A DNA stretch of 17,487 nt from Chitinophagaceae bacterium (GCA_020853515.1 JADYYU010000158.1:1-17487), one strand, 5' to 3'. Positions 8,284 to 15,121 are shown, counted from the first letter of the stretch. The notes: generated by a model not told the origin, from the letters alone. Numbers and translations are program-made.

Positions 8284-8618
8284 TTCAATGTTTTATTAAT
8301 CAGTTCTTCTACCCGTATAGCTCCGATGGTTTCATGTGAAGCAGTTTTAAGCAGAAATGTAAAATGGTCTTCTTCGTCTATTTTTAAATAGATACTTTGT
8401 AATTTTTTGTTGCTTCCTTCGCTTAACAGATTAAAGAAAAAAGGAAACAGAAAGGCAGATGTATATATTTTTTTTGTTTTTGGTAAGGTCAGGCTAATGG
8501 CAGGTTTAGAGGTATCTGCAAAATACAAGTCGTCATACTCGAACACATAGCTATCATCATCCAGTTTTGATATGATGCCGGCCAGGGTTTGATTATTATA
8601 TACTTTTCCTTGTTTCAT
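8280..8618 (-). CDS. hipS: HipS-type antitoxin (stand-alone HipA N-terminal subdomain 1)
   Basis: This protein of 112 residues corresponds to the N-terminal subdomain of HipA (Couple_hipA). Segments that fit the family are AGIISKLDDDSYVFEYDDLY (12-31), PAISLTLP (39-46), FPFFFNLLSEGSNKKLQ (58-74) and FTFLLKTASHETIGAIRV (86-103). In HipBST systems this protein, not HipB, neutralises the kinase. In the E. coli O127 system it does so by inserting a conserved Trp, next to the LPEG-type motif, into the HipT active site. Here that motif reads LLSEGSN, and the protein contains no Trp anywhere, so inhibition must work differently. The gene overlaps hipB by 23 bases and hipT by four, consistent with tight translational coupling and fixed stoichiometry. 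The assignment rests on both sequence pattern and operon position. Confidence 0.87.
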   Translation of the reverse strand: MKQGKVYNNQTLAGIISKLDDDSYVFEYDDLYFADTSKPAISLTLPKTKKIYTSAFLFPFFFNLLSEGSNKKLQSIYLKIDEEDHFTFLLKTASHETIGAIRVEELINKTLK

Positions 8619-8829
8619 CGCTCATTCGTTTTGCCTGCAATACCACTTCCAGCCCCAGCACATCTGCCACTTTTATCCAATTGCCCATGGCTACGGTTGG
8701 TTTACCTTTTTCAATGGCCCGAATGGTGGCATCGCTTAGTTGCGTAATTTCAGCCATATCCCATTGCGAAAGCCTGAGTTGCTCCCGTCGTTTATTAATT
8801 TGTTGTCCTAGTTTGACGAGTTGTTCCAT
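8596..8829 (-). CDS. hipB: HipB-type helix-turn-helix regulator
   Basis: This 77-residue DNA-binding protein has an HTH_3/XRE fold at about residues 8-60; the core helix-turn-helix is near 21-42 (SQWDMAEITQ, LSDATIRAIEKG). HipB proteins dimerise, bind palindromic operators upstream of their own gene and recruit the kinase, giving autoregulation. The start at 8829 is chosen over the in-frame ATG at 8895 for three reasons. It gives a normal N-terminus for HipB. The longer form would add 22 unrelated residues. A -7 box (8890-8883) and operator copy 1 (8863-8848) both lie between the two ATGs, so the longer start would not be transcribed. It is the first gene of hipB-hipS-hipT and overlaps hipS by 23 bases. 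Confidence 0.88.
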   Translation of the reverse strand: MEQLVKLGQQINKRREQLRLSQWDMAEITQLSDATIRAIEKGKPTVAMGNWIKVADVLGLEVVLQAKRMSDETRKSI

Positions 8830-8847
8830 ATAGTTTAGATTGAAAAA

Positions 8848-8863
8848 CCGAATTAAACTTCGG
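8848..8863. promoter_or_regulatory. Operator copy 1 (probable HipB site)
   Basis: CCGAA, TTAAAC, TTCGG: perfect 5-bp palindromic arms around a six-base spacer, lying 19 bases upstream of the hipB ATG and just downstream of the predicted transcription start. Confidence 0.75.
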
Positions 8864-8882
8864 AAGTTGCAATATTTCAGTA

Positions 8883-8914
8883 CAAAAATACCCATTTTTA
8901 CTGATATTTCCGAA
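8883..8914 (-). promoter_or_regulatory. Promoter of the hipBST operon
   Basis: On the minus strand TATTTTTG (8890-8883) matches TAnnTTTG. Nineteen bases upstream, TTCGG (8914-8910) stands where TTTG is expected and is one arm of operator copy 2. Transcription would start near 8877, giving a leader of about 48 bases. Operator 2 thus covers the -33 element and operator 1 lies just after the transcription start, a layout that fits repression by HipB. Confidence 0.6.
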
Positions 8915-8925
8915 TGATAGTTCGT
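8910..8925. promoter_or_regulatory. Operator copy 2 (probable HipB site, one arm imperfect)
   Basis: CCGAA, TGATAG, TTCGT: the same 16-bp layout with one mismatch in the right arm and a diverged spacer. It starts 62 bases from copy 1 and overlaps the predicted -33 element of the hipB promoter. Weaker binding at the core promoter would be a plausible way to set basal expression. Confidence 0.65.
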
Positions 8926-8969
8926 ATTTTGTGTATATAGATGTTAGTGTGCACATTTTTTTGATAAAA

Positions 8970-8985
8970 CCGAATTAAAGTTCGG
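8970..8985. promoter_or_regulatory. Operator copy 3 (probable HipB site)
   Basis: CCGAA, TTAAAG, TTCGG with perfect arms, starting 60 bases from copy 2. The flank AAAACCGAATTAAA is shared with copies 1 and 4. Confidence 0.72.
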
Positions 8986-9030
8986 TATTTGTTGAATAGA
9001 ATTCAATATATTGCCCAATCAATAGCAAAA

Positions 9031-9046
9031 CCGAATTAAAATTCGG
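9031..9046. promoter_or_regulatory. Operator copy 4 (probable HipB site)
   Basis: CCGAA, TTAAAA, TTCGG with perfect arms, starting 61 bases from copy 3 and lying 55 bases after the 3' end of the acetyltransferase gene. Only the base before the right arm differs between copies 1, 3 and 4. Confidence 0.72.
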
Positions 9047-9101
9047 AAATCTTGAACAAATTTTATTTTATACTGAAATCCAAACTGCAAAGATGAAAAC
9101 C

Positions 9102-9620
9102 TTATAAATCCTTCACAAACCAAAAATCCGTTTGGGGGGTGCTGCCCAAAGGGAAATCATTTTCTTTGCCTGTATTTACAAATCCTGATTTTTCATAAAA
9201 ACCTCTGGCTCTGAAATTATATTCCCATACACTCAAATACATTTTTTCATAGTTTTTTGCTTTGGCAAAATCAAACGCGAACTGCATGAGTTCTGTAGCC
9301 ACCTGACTACCATGAAATTCTTTCAATACATATAAGCGCACGAGTTCAATGCACCTGAATGCTTTTAATTCTTCAAACGGATAGGCATGCATATCATTGA
9401 TGCGCATATAACCTTTGGCAATGCCCTCTTCTTCCAGAAAAAAGAAATAATCGTTCTCGTCCTGCAGATCGATTTTACATTGTTCCGGATTAAAAAATTT
9501 ATCCAGTACAAATTCCATATCTTGTTTAGTACAGGTGCCGCCAAATGTATCATCAAATGTTTGAATACCGATGGTATGTAATAACTGAACGTCTTCAATG
9601 TTGCCTCTTCTGATTGCCAT
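9102..9620 (-). CDS. GNAT-family N-acetyltransferase
   Basis: The protein has 172 residues and a complete GNAT layout. The N-terminal strand-helix (MAIRRGNIEDVQLLHTIG) is followed by a mid-protein strand with GYMRIN (about 70-75), motif A strand IELVRLYVL (91-99) with its loop, and motif B strand MYLSVWEYN (127-135) leading into RARGFYEKSGF (137-147). It resembles PaiA-like and general acetyl-CoA-dependent acetyltransferases; the substrate is unknown. The pyrophosphate-binding loop, normally R/Q-x-x-G-x-G/A, reads H103-G-S-Q-V-A108, so two consensus positions differ. No strong promoter match is seen; TATTTTTA on the minus strand near 9632-9625 is one base off the -7 consensus. It lies between the fumC terminator and the hip operators, with no clear terminator of its own, so read-through into hipBST is possible. 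Confidence 0.85.
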   Translation of the reverse strand: MAIRRGNIEDVQLLHTIGIQTFDDTFGGTCTKQDMEFVLDKFFNPEQCKIDLQDENDYFFFLEEEGIAKGYMRINDMHAYPFEELKAFRCIELVRLYVLKEFHGSQVATELMQFAFDFAKAKNYEKMYLSVWEYNFRARGFYEKSGFVNTGKENDFPLGSTPQTDFWFVKDL

Positions 9621-9655
9621 GAAGTAAAAATAAGTAGCTTTTTCGTATCTAAACT

Positions 9656-9689
9656 AAAAAAAATGGAATACAACAATGCATTCCATTTT
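9656..9689 (-). terminator. Rho-independent terminator of fumC
   Basis: On the minus strand AAAATGGAAT (9689-9680) pairs with ATTCCATTTT (9669-9660) across a ten-base loop, and the T-run continues to 9656 (eight T in all). It lies 22 bases after the fumC stop. AT-rich but well formed. Confidence 0.7.
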
Positions 9690-9710
9690 CATCCGCCGTA
9701 GCGAATCAAA

Positions 9711-11126
9711 TTACAAACCGCACATCTCTTCGGGTTTCACCCAGGCGTCAAATTCTTTATCTGTTACATAACCTAATTTCACGGCCATTTCTTTTAAGGT
9801 CGTGCCTTCTTTATGTGCTTTTTGAGCAATTTCGGCTGACTTATAATAACCAATTTTTGTATTCAGCGCTGTCACCAGCATCAATGAATTATTCACATGT
9901 TTTTTAATATTTTCTTTGATGGGCTCCAGTCCGATAGCACATTTATCATTAAACGAAACACAACCTTCGCCGATCAAGCGCGCGCTGTGTAAGAAGTTAT
10001 AAATCATCATCGGTTTAAATACATTCAGTTCAAAATGACCCATGCTTCCGCCAACAGTAATCGCTACATCATTTCCCATCACCTGTGCTGCTATCATCGT
10101 CAGTGCTTCACATTGGGTAGGATTTACTTTGCCTGGCATGATGGAGCTTCCCGGCTCATTGTCCGGAATAAAAATTTCGCCGATGCCCGAACGCGGACCT
10201 GATGATAACATGCGAACATCATTGGCAATTTTCATTAAGCTGACAGCCACCGTTTTGAGCGCACCATGTGCTTCTACAATCGCATCGTGTGCGGCCAAAG
10301 ATTCAAATTTATTTTCCGCTGTTACGAAAGGAAGTTTGGTCAGTTTGGCAATGTGCTTAGCCACATTTTTTGCATAATTTTTGGGCGTGTTAATGCCGGT
10401 GCCTACTGCTGTTCCGCCCAGAGCAAGTTCGCTTAAATGTGCTAATGAATTTTTGATGGTAGCTAATCCATGATCAAGTTGTGAAACATAACCACTAAAT
10501 TCCTGACCAACCGTCAAAGGGGTTGCGTCCATGAAATGGGTACGACCAATTTTCACCACATTCATAAATTTCTTCGCCTTTTTATCTAAGGTATTTCTTA
10601 ATTTGGTAATGCCCGGTATGGTTGTTTCCATCAGCATTTTATAGGCTGCAATATGCATAGCAGTCGGGAAAGTATCATTACTGCTTTGGCTTTTGTTCAC
10701 ATCATCATTTGGATGTAAAAATTTTTCCTTACCTGCCTTGCCGGCCGACAGGTCTTTTAATTTTCCTCCCATCAATAGATGACCACGGTAAGCGATCACT
10801 TCATTTACGTTCATATTGCTTTGAGTGCCACTGCCTGTTTGCCACACCACCAACGGAAAAGCATCTGCATGTTTCCCTTCTAAAATTTCATCACACACTT
10901 TGCCAATTAATTCGCATTTCTCTTTCGATAAAACCTTTGCTTCCATGTTGGTGATCGCCGCTGCTTTTTTCAAATATGCAAACGCGGCAATGATTTCTTT
11001 TGGCATCCGGTTGATATCCTGTGCAATTTTAAAATTGTCGATCGAGCGTTGTGTTTGCGCTCCGTAAATGGCGTTCATGGGTACTGACACTTCGCCCATC
11101 GTGTCTTTTTCGATTCTGAAACTCAT
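9711..11126 (-). CDS. fumC: Fumarate hydratase class II (fumarase C)
   Basis: This cytoplasmic TCA-cycle enzyme interconverts fumarate and L-malate without an iron-sulfur cluster and works as a homotetramer. Its 471 residues compare with 467 in E. coli. Visible signatures are TGSGTQSNMNVNEV (97-110), SSNDTFPTAMHIA (148-160) and GRTHFMDATPLTVGQE (194-209), with H197 matching the E. coli active-site H188. The superfamily signature GSSIMPGKVNPTQCE (326-340) carries the catalytic Ser (S327, matching S318) plus K333 and N335. All expected catalytic residues are present. FumC is favoured over aspartase because of the overall FumC-like motif set, though the two families are related. A -7 box lies upstream and a terminator downstream, so it is probably transcribed alone. 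Confidence 0.95.
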   Translation of the reverse strand: MSFRIEKDTMGEVSVPMNAIYGAQTQRSIDNFKIAQDINRMPKEIIAAFAYLKKAAAITNMEAKVLSKEKCELIGKVCDEILEGKHADAFPLVVWQTGSGTQSNMNVNEVIAYRGHLLMGGKLKDLSAGKAGKEKFLHPNDDVNKSQSSNDTFPTAMHIAAYKMLMETTIPGITKLRNTLDKKAKKFMNVVKIGRTHFMDATPLTVGQEFSGYVSQLDHGLATIKNSLAHLSELALGGTAVGTGINTPKNYAKNVAKHIAKLTKLPFVTAENKFESLAAHDAIVEAHGALKTVAVSLMKIANDVRMLSSGPRSGIGEIFIPDNEPGSSIMPGKVNPTQCEALTMIAAQVMGNDVAITVGGSMGHFELNVFKPMMIYNFLHSARLIGEGCVSFNDKCAIGLEPIKENIKKHVNNSLMLVTALNTKIGYYKSAEIAQKAHKEGTTLKEMAVKLGYVTDKEFDAWVKPEEMCGL

Positions 11127-11146
11127 TGATACAAATTTTTAAGGGG

Positions 11147-11154
11147 CAAAAGTA
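11147..11154 (-). promoter_or_regulatory. Candidate -7 box of fumC
   Basis: Read on the minus strand, TACTTTTG matches TAnnTTTG and ends 20 bases before the fumC ATG, a normal distance for this phylum. No good TTTG is present at the expected -33 distance. Confidence 0.5.
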
Positions 11155-11285
11155 TAAGTATTTTTGTGATATTGATATATGAAATTATTAACCCATTTAA
11201 ATTATTGTGCATCAGCTTTTTTAATATTCACATATAAAAATACCTTATTTGTTTTCAAATAATTTTTTCAGTAAGCGCAAACGTT

Positions 11286-11293
11286 TTTCTTTG
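11286..11293 (+). promoter_or_regulatory. Weak candidate -7 box of the TonB-dependent receptor gene
   Basis: TTTCTTTG differs from TAnnTTTG at one base and ends 24 bases before the ATG at 11318; TTTT at 11263-11266 is 19 bases upstream. A better -7 match, TATTTTTG at 11159-11166, is much farther away and would leave a leader of about 145 bases. Confidence 0.35.
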
Positions 11294-11317
11294 CACCCCA
11301 ATCTAAAAAAGCACTTC

Positions 11318-13168
11318 ATGAAAAAACTTGCTTACTCTCTTTTCTTCAGTACGATATCCACTGGTGCTTTTGCGCAACAACCTGCAACAGATATCATCAT
11401 CAGGGAAGTACGCCTGAGTGATAAAAGTGCCTTCAACAAAAATGCTTCCGTACAAATTATTTCGGCAGCAGATATTCAACGCATGAATGCACACAGTGTG
11501 GCCGATATCCTGCATTATGCACTGGGGGTGCAAGCGGGTAACAGAGGCATGGATAATGCTCAGACTGATATCAAGATCAACGGAGGGACCTTTGAGCAAA
11601 CCATGATTCTGATTAACGGACATCCGGTGATCGATGCACAAACGGGTCATCACCTGATGAACCTGCCGATACACATCAATGACATTCACCATATTGAGAT
11701 CATAGCCGGACCGAGGGCTCACAGTTATGGTATTAACGGATTGGCTGGCAGTATCAATATAGTCACTAAACAGGAAAACAAAAATAGCGTTACCGCATCC
11801 TTATTCGCAGGCAGCAGTTTCGGAAAGGATAGCAGTGGCCGCACAACCTATGCCAATGCTGGGATGCATGTAGGTGCCACCCACCAATCAAAATACGCAA
11901 GCCACTATCTTTCCCTGTCGGCGCTCAAAAGCAGCGGCTTCATGTACAATACTGGTGTGAACAATGCTAAGATTTTTTACAGCAACGCTGTGCAACTGCC
12001 GCACGACCATTTATTAAATCTGCAAGTGGCCTATGTTAGCAATGCATTTGGTGCCAATGGATTTTATGCCTATCCCTACGACAAAAATTCAACCGAAAAA
12101 GTAAACACCCTGTGGGCCACTCTCGACCACCAAAAAAACTTAAATGAAAATTGGAAAATTAAATCAAACATAGCGTTGCGACGCAATACCGACGATTATA
12201 TTTTCATCAAAAGCAATCCATCTTATTATCACAACTTGCATAAATCATGGAGTACAAATTTGAATATCAATGCCATTTACAACCATAAGATGGGTGAGTT
12301 TGCCTTGGGGCTTAATTCAAATTACCAGCAGATCAACAGCACTAATCTGGGCGAAAATGAACGATACAACAACGGCTTTTTTGCTGAAAACAGCCTGCAC
12401 TACAAAAAGCTGAATGCCAGTGCTGGTTTATACGGCAATTACAATTCCGCCTGGGGATTTTCTGTATTACCGGGCCTTGATATCGGCTATGCACCTACCG
12501 ATCATATCAGAGTGTATGCCAGTGCCGGCAGTGCAAACCGCATTCCTACCTACACTGATCTTTATTATAAAGGGCCTTCCAACATCGGCAACAGTGAGCT
12601 GCAGCCCGAAAGATCCTATGGTCTGGATGCCGGTATAAAATACGAATCAGCAAAATGCCAGGTGAGCGCCAGTGTTTTTCACCGCAAGGTATCGAACCTG
12701 ATAGACTGGACAAAAGACAAAAATGCAAGTATCTGGCAGCCTTCAAACTTTGGACTGCAAACCATACAAGGTGCGCAACTGATGACACGTCTGCTTTTCA
12801 ACACTCAGGAGCCTGTATTTCTGAAAGAACTGAGTGCAAAGTACCAGTTTATCAATAGCGGAATCGTGAATACGCTGCAGCAGACCGACTCAAAATATGC
12901 GCTCGATTATTTCAGACATCAGACCATCGGAGCAGCCACCGTGTCGGTTTACAATTATGTAATGCTAACCATCAGCGCACGTTATCAGTACCGGTTTAAT
13001 TACCACGATTATACCTTGCTGGATGCCCGTGTCGGCTATACCGGTAAACGAATGAATCTGTATGCCGATGTAAATAATATACTGAATACTGTGTATCATG
13101 AAAGTAATGCACAACCTATGCCATCAAGATGGTTTAATGCCGGCGCCAACTTCCGGTTTACCTACTAA
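11318..13168 (+). CDS. TonB-dependent outer-membrane receptor
   Basis: This is an outer-membrane beta-barrel transporter of 616 residues that would use TonB energy to import a scarce ligand. Residues 1-19 form a signal peptide (basic MKK, hydrophobic core, AFA before Q20). Residues about 41-150 form the plug (SVQIISAADIQRM, LHYALGVQAGNRG, NGLAGSINIVTK), and the rest is barrel with alternating aromatic strands, ending NAGANFRFTY with the C-terminal aromatic typical of barrels. TDIIIREV near 24-31 may be the TonB box. It lacks the N-terminal carboxypeptidase-like domain of SusC-type receptors, and its size is like BtuB (614). No cobalamin riboswitch or transport genes are adjacent, so the ligand is left open. 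The start at 11318 rather than 11249 is set by the signal peptide. Its stop overlaps the convergent serC stop by four bases. Confidence 0.88.
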   Translation: MKKLAYSLFFSTISTGAFAQQPATDIIIREVRLSDKSAFNKNASVQIISAADIQRMNAHSVADILHYALGVQAGNRGMDNAQTDIKINGGTFEQTMILINGHPVIDAQTGHHLMNLPIHINDIHHIEIIAGPRAHSYGINGLAGSINIVTKQENKNSVTASLFAGSSFGKDSSGRTTYANAGMHVGATHQSKYASHYLSLSALKSSGFMYNTGVNNAKIFYSNAVQLPHDHLLNLQVAYVSNAFGANGFYAYPYDKNSTEKVNTLWATLDHQKNLNENWKIKSNIALRRNTDDYIFIKSNPSYYHNLHKSWSTNLNINAIYNHKMGEFALGLNSNYQQINSTNLGENERYNNGFFAENSLHYKKLNASAGLYGNYNSAWGFSVLPGLDIGYAPTDHIRVYASAGSANRIPTYTDLYYKGPSNIGNSELQPERSYGLDAGIKYESAKCQVSASVFHRKVSNLIDWTKDKNASIWQPSNFGLQTIQGAQLMTRLLFNTQEPVFLKELSAKYQFINSGIVNTLQQTDSKYALDYFRHQTIGAATVSVYNYVMLTISARYQYRFNYHDYTLLDARVGYTGKRMNLYADVNNILNTVYHESNAQPMPSRWFNAGANFRFTY

Positions 13169-14250
13169 TAATAAACAGTTGATGCATGTTGTTGCTCAAA
13201 CTGCTGCATCACCTTTGCCAGATAAGCAACGTTTTCAAGGCTTTGTGCATTGTAGATCGAAGCACGCAATCCTCCGGCAGCTTTATGACCTTCAATGCCA
13301 ACAATATTTTTTTCGTGACAAAAATCTAAAAAGGCAAGTTCCGTATTTTTTTCTTTGGCAAAAAAGCAGACATTCATCCGGCTTCTGTGTGCCGGAACTA
13401 CCGGGCAGTTAAACAGTCTGTTGCGTTCAATTTCGTTATACAGCAACGCTGCTTTTTCTTCATTGATTTTTTCAACAGCAGCCACCCCGCCCTGGCCTTT
13501 GAGCCAACGTAAATTGAGCAATGACATATACACATTCACAACGGGCGGTGTGGCGTAGTTAGAATGATGGGCCACCAGATTTTTGTAACTGAAAACGGGA
13601 GGCAACTGATCGTGTGCTTTTTCCAGAAAAGAACGTTTTACGATGGCCACACTCACCCCTGCCGGTCCGACATTTTTTTGGGCGCAGGCGAAGGCAAAAT
13701 CGATCGCGGAAAAATCGCGTGTTATACTTAGCAGGTCACTGCTCATATCTGCGATCAGTGGCACTGCCATTTTGGGCAATTCCTGATATTGAGTACCGTA
13801 AATAGTATTATTGGTGGTAAGCTGCACATAAGTCAACTGATGCGGTAGGTCAGAAATTTCAGGAATGATATGGTAACCCTGATCTGCGCTGCTGCCAATG
13901 GTGATCACCTGACCATAGCAGGCGGCATATTCCATGGCTTTGTGAGCCCAGTAACCGGTATCAATAAAGCCGGCCGTTTCAGATGGTTTTAAAAAATTCA
14001 TAGGAATCTGGGCAAATTGCAACCGGGCGCCACCTTGCAAGATGATCACTTCATGTTCGGGACCGAGATGCAGCAATTCGCGAAACAATGAGATCAGTTC
14101 ATTCAGCAGATCAGTAAACAAGCGACTACGGTGCGAAATTTCAGCTACCGAAACGCCGTGATGTTCAAGCTCCAGTAAACCTGCTGCAGCCTGTTGTAAT
14201 ACGGGTAAGGGTAATACAGAAGGACCGCTGCTAAAGTTGAATTTTCTCAT
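13165..14250 (-). CDS. serC: Phosphoserine aminotransferase
   Basis: This PLP enzyme of serine (and possibly vitamin B6) biosynthesis converts 3-phosphohydroxypyruvate plus glutamate to phosphoserine plus 2-oxoglutarate in the cytoplasm. Its 361 residues are the usual length. Signatures are NFSSGPSVLPLPV (5-17), SHRSR (39-43, substrate binding), LQGGARLQF (71-79), ADMSSD with D168 contacting PLP, and ACAQKNVGPAG with the Schiff-base lysine K192. GHKAAGGLRASIYN near the C-terminus is the variant of the GHRSVGGMRASIYN motif. The gene overlaps the end of the DUF502 gene by 20 bases and shares its promoter. It converges on the TonB receptor gene with a four-base overlap of stop codons, and no terminator hairpin is visible there. 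Confidence 0.95.
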   Translation of the reverse strand: MRKFNFSSGPSVLPLPVLQQAAAGLLELEHHGVSVAEISHRSRLFTDLLNELISLFRELLHLGPEHEVIILQGGARLQFAQIPMNFLKPSETAGFIDTGYWAHKAMEYAACYGQVITIGSSADQGYHIIPEISDLPHQLTYVQLTTNNTIYGTQYQELPKMAVPLIADMSSDLLSITRDFSAIDFAFACAQKNVGPAGVSVAIVKRSFLEKAHDQLPPVFSYKNLVAHHSNYATPPVVNVYMSLLNLRWLKGQGGVAAVEKINEEKAALLYNEIERNRLFNCPVVPAHRSRMNVCFFAKEKNTELAFLDFCHEKNIVGIEGHKAAGGLRASIYNAQSLENVAYLAKVMQQFEQQHASTVYY

Positions 14251-14881
14251 CGGCCTGGGGTTCTATGTCACGGTTATTAAGAATGATATCCTTGAGTGTG
14301 CTTTGGTCGTCCTCCTCATGGTAACCTGTCATACCGCCACTAACGGCCATTTTCATCGCATCACCCGGGTTCATATCGAGATTGGTTACATTTTCGTGAT
14401 CTACGATCACCAGCACACCACTGACGGCATAAGAGTGAGGCAGGTACACGGCTACTTTATTGGTAAAACCCAGTTTACTCAAATCTTTTTGAGTAATGAA
14501 GCCGATTTGAAATACTTCCGGATTAATTCTGATCTTTACGAGTACCGGTTTGGTAAATTTTTTTTTGTCTCCCATAAAGCTCTCCACCACATCTTTAACC
14601 GAGCCATAAATAAATTTGAGGAAAGGGGTACGTTCCAGCACATTATCAAAAAAGTTGATCAGCAGTTTCCAGATAAAAAAAGTGCTGCCCAGCCATCCGA
14701 TCAGCATGAGCGACGATATAACGATTACAAAGCCCACACCCCGGGGTAAATGGGGAATTTGGGTAGAACTGTCGATGACATCAAATACAGAATAGGCCGC
14801 CCAGATGGTAACAGCCAATGGCGATACAATGATAATGCCCTGCAGAAAATATTTGAGTAAAAGGGTGGCGAATTTTCGCAT
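14231..14881 (-). CDS. DUF502 family membrane protein
   Basis: The 216 residues match the DUF502 (COG2928) pattern. A first membrane helix lies at about 8-30 (LLKYFLQGIIIVSPLAVTIW), a proline/glycine turn at about 43-48, and a second helix at about 49-75. After these come the conserved TPFLKFIYGSVKDVVESFMG segment (about 85-104) and a soluble strand-rich domain (GFIT, VAVYLPHSYAVSGVLVIV, MKMAVSGGMTG). An acidic tail ends the protein. The family's function is not established; it is an inner-membrane protein. It is the first gene of a two-gene operon with serC (20-base overlap). Its promoter sits so close to the ATG that the mRNA may be leaderless. Confidence 0.88.
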   Translation of the reverse strand: MRKFATLLLKYFLQGIIIVSPLAVTIWAAYSVFDVIDSSTQIPHLPRGVGFVIVISSLMLIGWLGSTFFIWKLLINFFDNVLERTPFLKFIYGSVKDVVESFMGDKKKFTKPVLVKIRINPEVFQIGFITQKDLSKLGFTNKVAVYLPHSYAVSGVLVIVDHENVTNLDMNPGDAMKMAVSGGMTGYHEEDDQSTLKDIILNNRDIEPQADEKIQL

Positions 14882-14885
14882 GCTG

Positions 14886-14916
14886 CAAAGGTAAAAGGAT
14901 TTAGATCATCACCAAA
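14886..14916 (-). promoter_or_regulatory. Promoter of the DUF502-serC operon, possibly leaderless
   Basis: On the minus strand TTTG (14916-14913), a 19-base spacer, then TACCTTTG (14893-14886): an exact match to the Bacteroidota consensus. Only four bases (CAGC) separate the -7 box from the ATG at 14881, so transcription should start at or within a few bases of the start codon. Confidence 0.75.
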
Positions 14917-15113
14917 GCAGAACTTTTGCAAAATACCCGCCTGAAGTACGAAGGGTTACAGTTAAGCAAGCGTTTGCCGAACCATCGGTAAGCCTGTATT
15001 ACGTTCGTCACCTGTTTTCAAGAGAACCTTTCTTCTTCAGGAAACGATGAAAATTTTACGGATCGTTGGACCCGGACTTAGGATGATTGCGCAGAAAATT
15101 AATTTCCGTGGCC
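14917..15113. other. Intergenic stretch between divergent DUF502-serC and rmuC
   Basis: About 200 bases of mixed composition between the two promoters. I find no RNA gene, operator repeat or convincing ORF. It is less AT-rich than other spacers in the window and could hold the remains of a lost gene. Confidence 0.4.
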
Positions 15114-15121
15114 TATATTTG
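15114..15121 (+). promoter_or_regulatory. Candidate -7 box of rmuC
   Basis: TATATTTG matches TAnnTTTG. The nearest TTG upstream (15087-15089) is 24 bases away, a little far. The leader to the ATG at 15205 would be about 78 bases. Confidence 0.5.

Noticed and set aside
8992..9006. TTGAAT-AGA-ATTCAA hairpin as a terminator for the acetyltransferase gene
   Set aside because: It lies about 100 bases past the stop, the stem is AT-rich and no T-run follows on the minus strand.
8848..9046. Repeats with even spacing that superficially resemble a CRISPR array
   Set aside because: The repeat is only 16 bp and a simple palindrome, one copy is imperfect, spacers are about 45 bases of AT-rich sequence, and no cas genes are present. 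Placement over the hipB promoter fits operators better.
11127..11317. Cobalamin riboswitch ahead of the BtuB-sized receptor
   Set aside because: The gap is too short and AT-rich, and no B12-box-like sequence is visible, so no ligand is assigned.
14237..14749. 170-codon open frame on the + strand opposite the DUF502 gene
   Set aside because: It is antisense to a well-supported membrane protein with a perfect promoter and has no promoter or family resemblance of its own.
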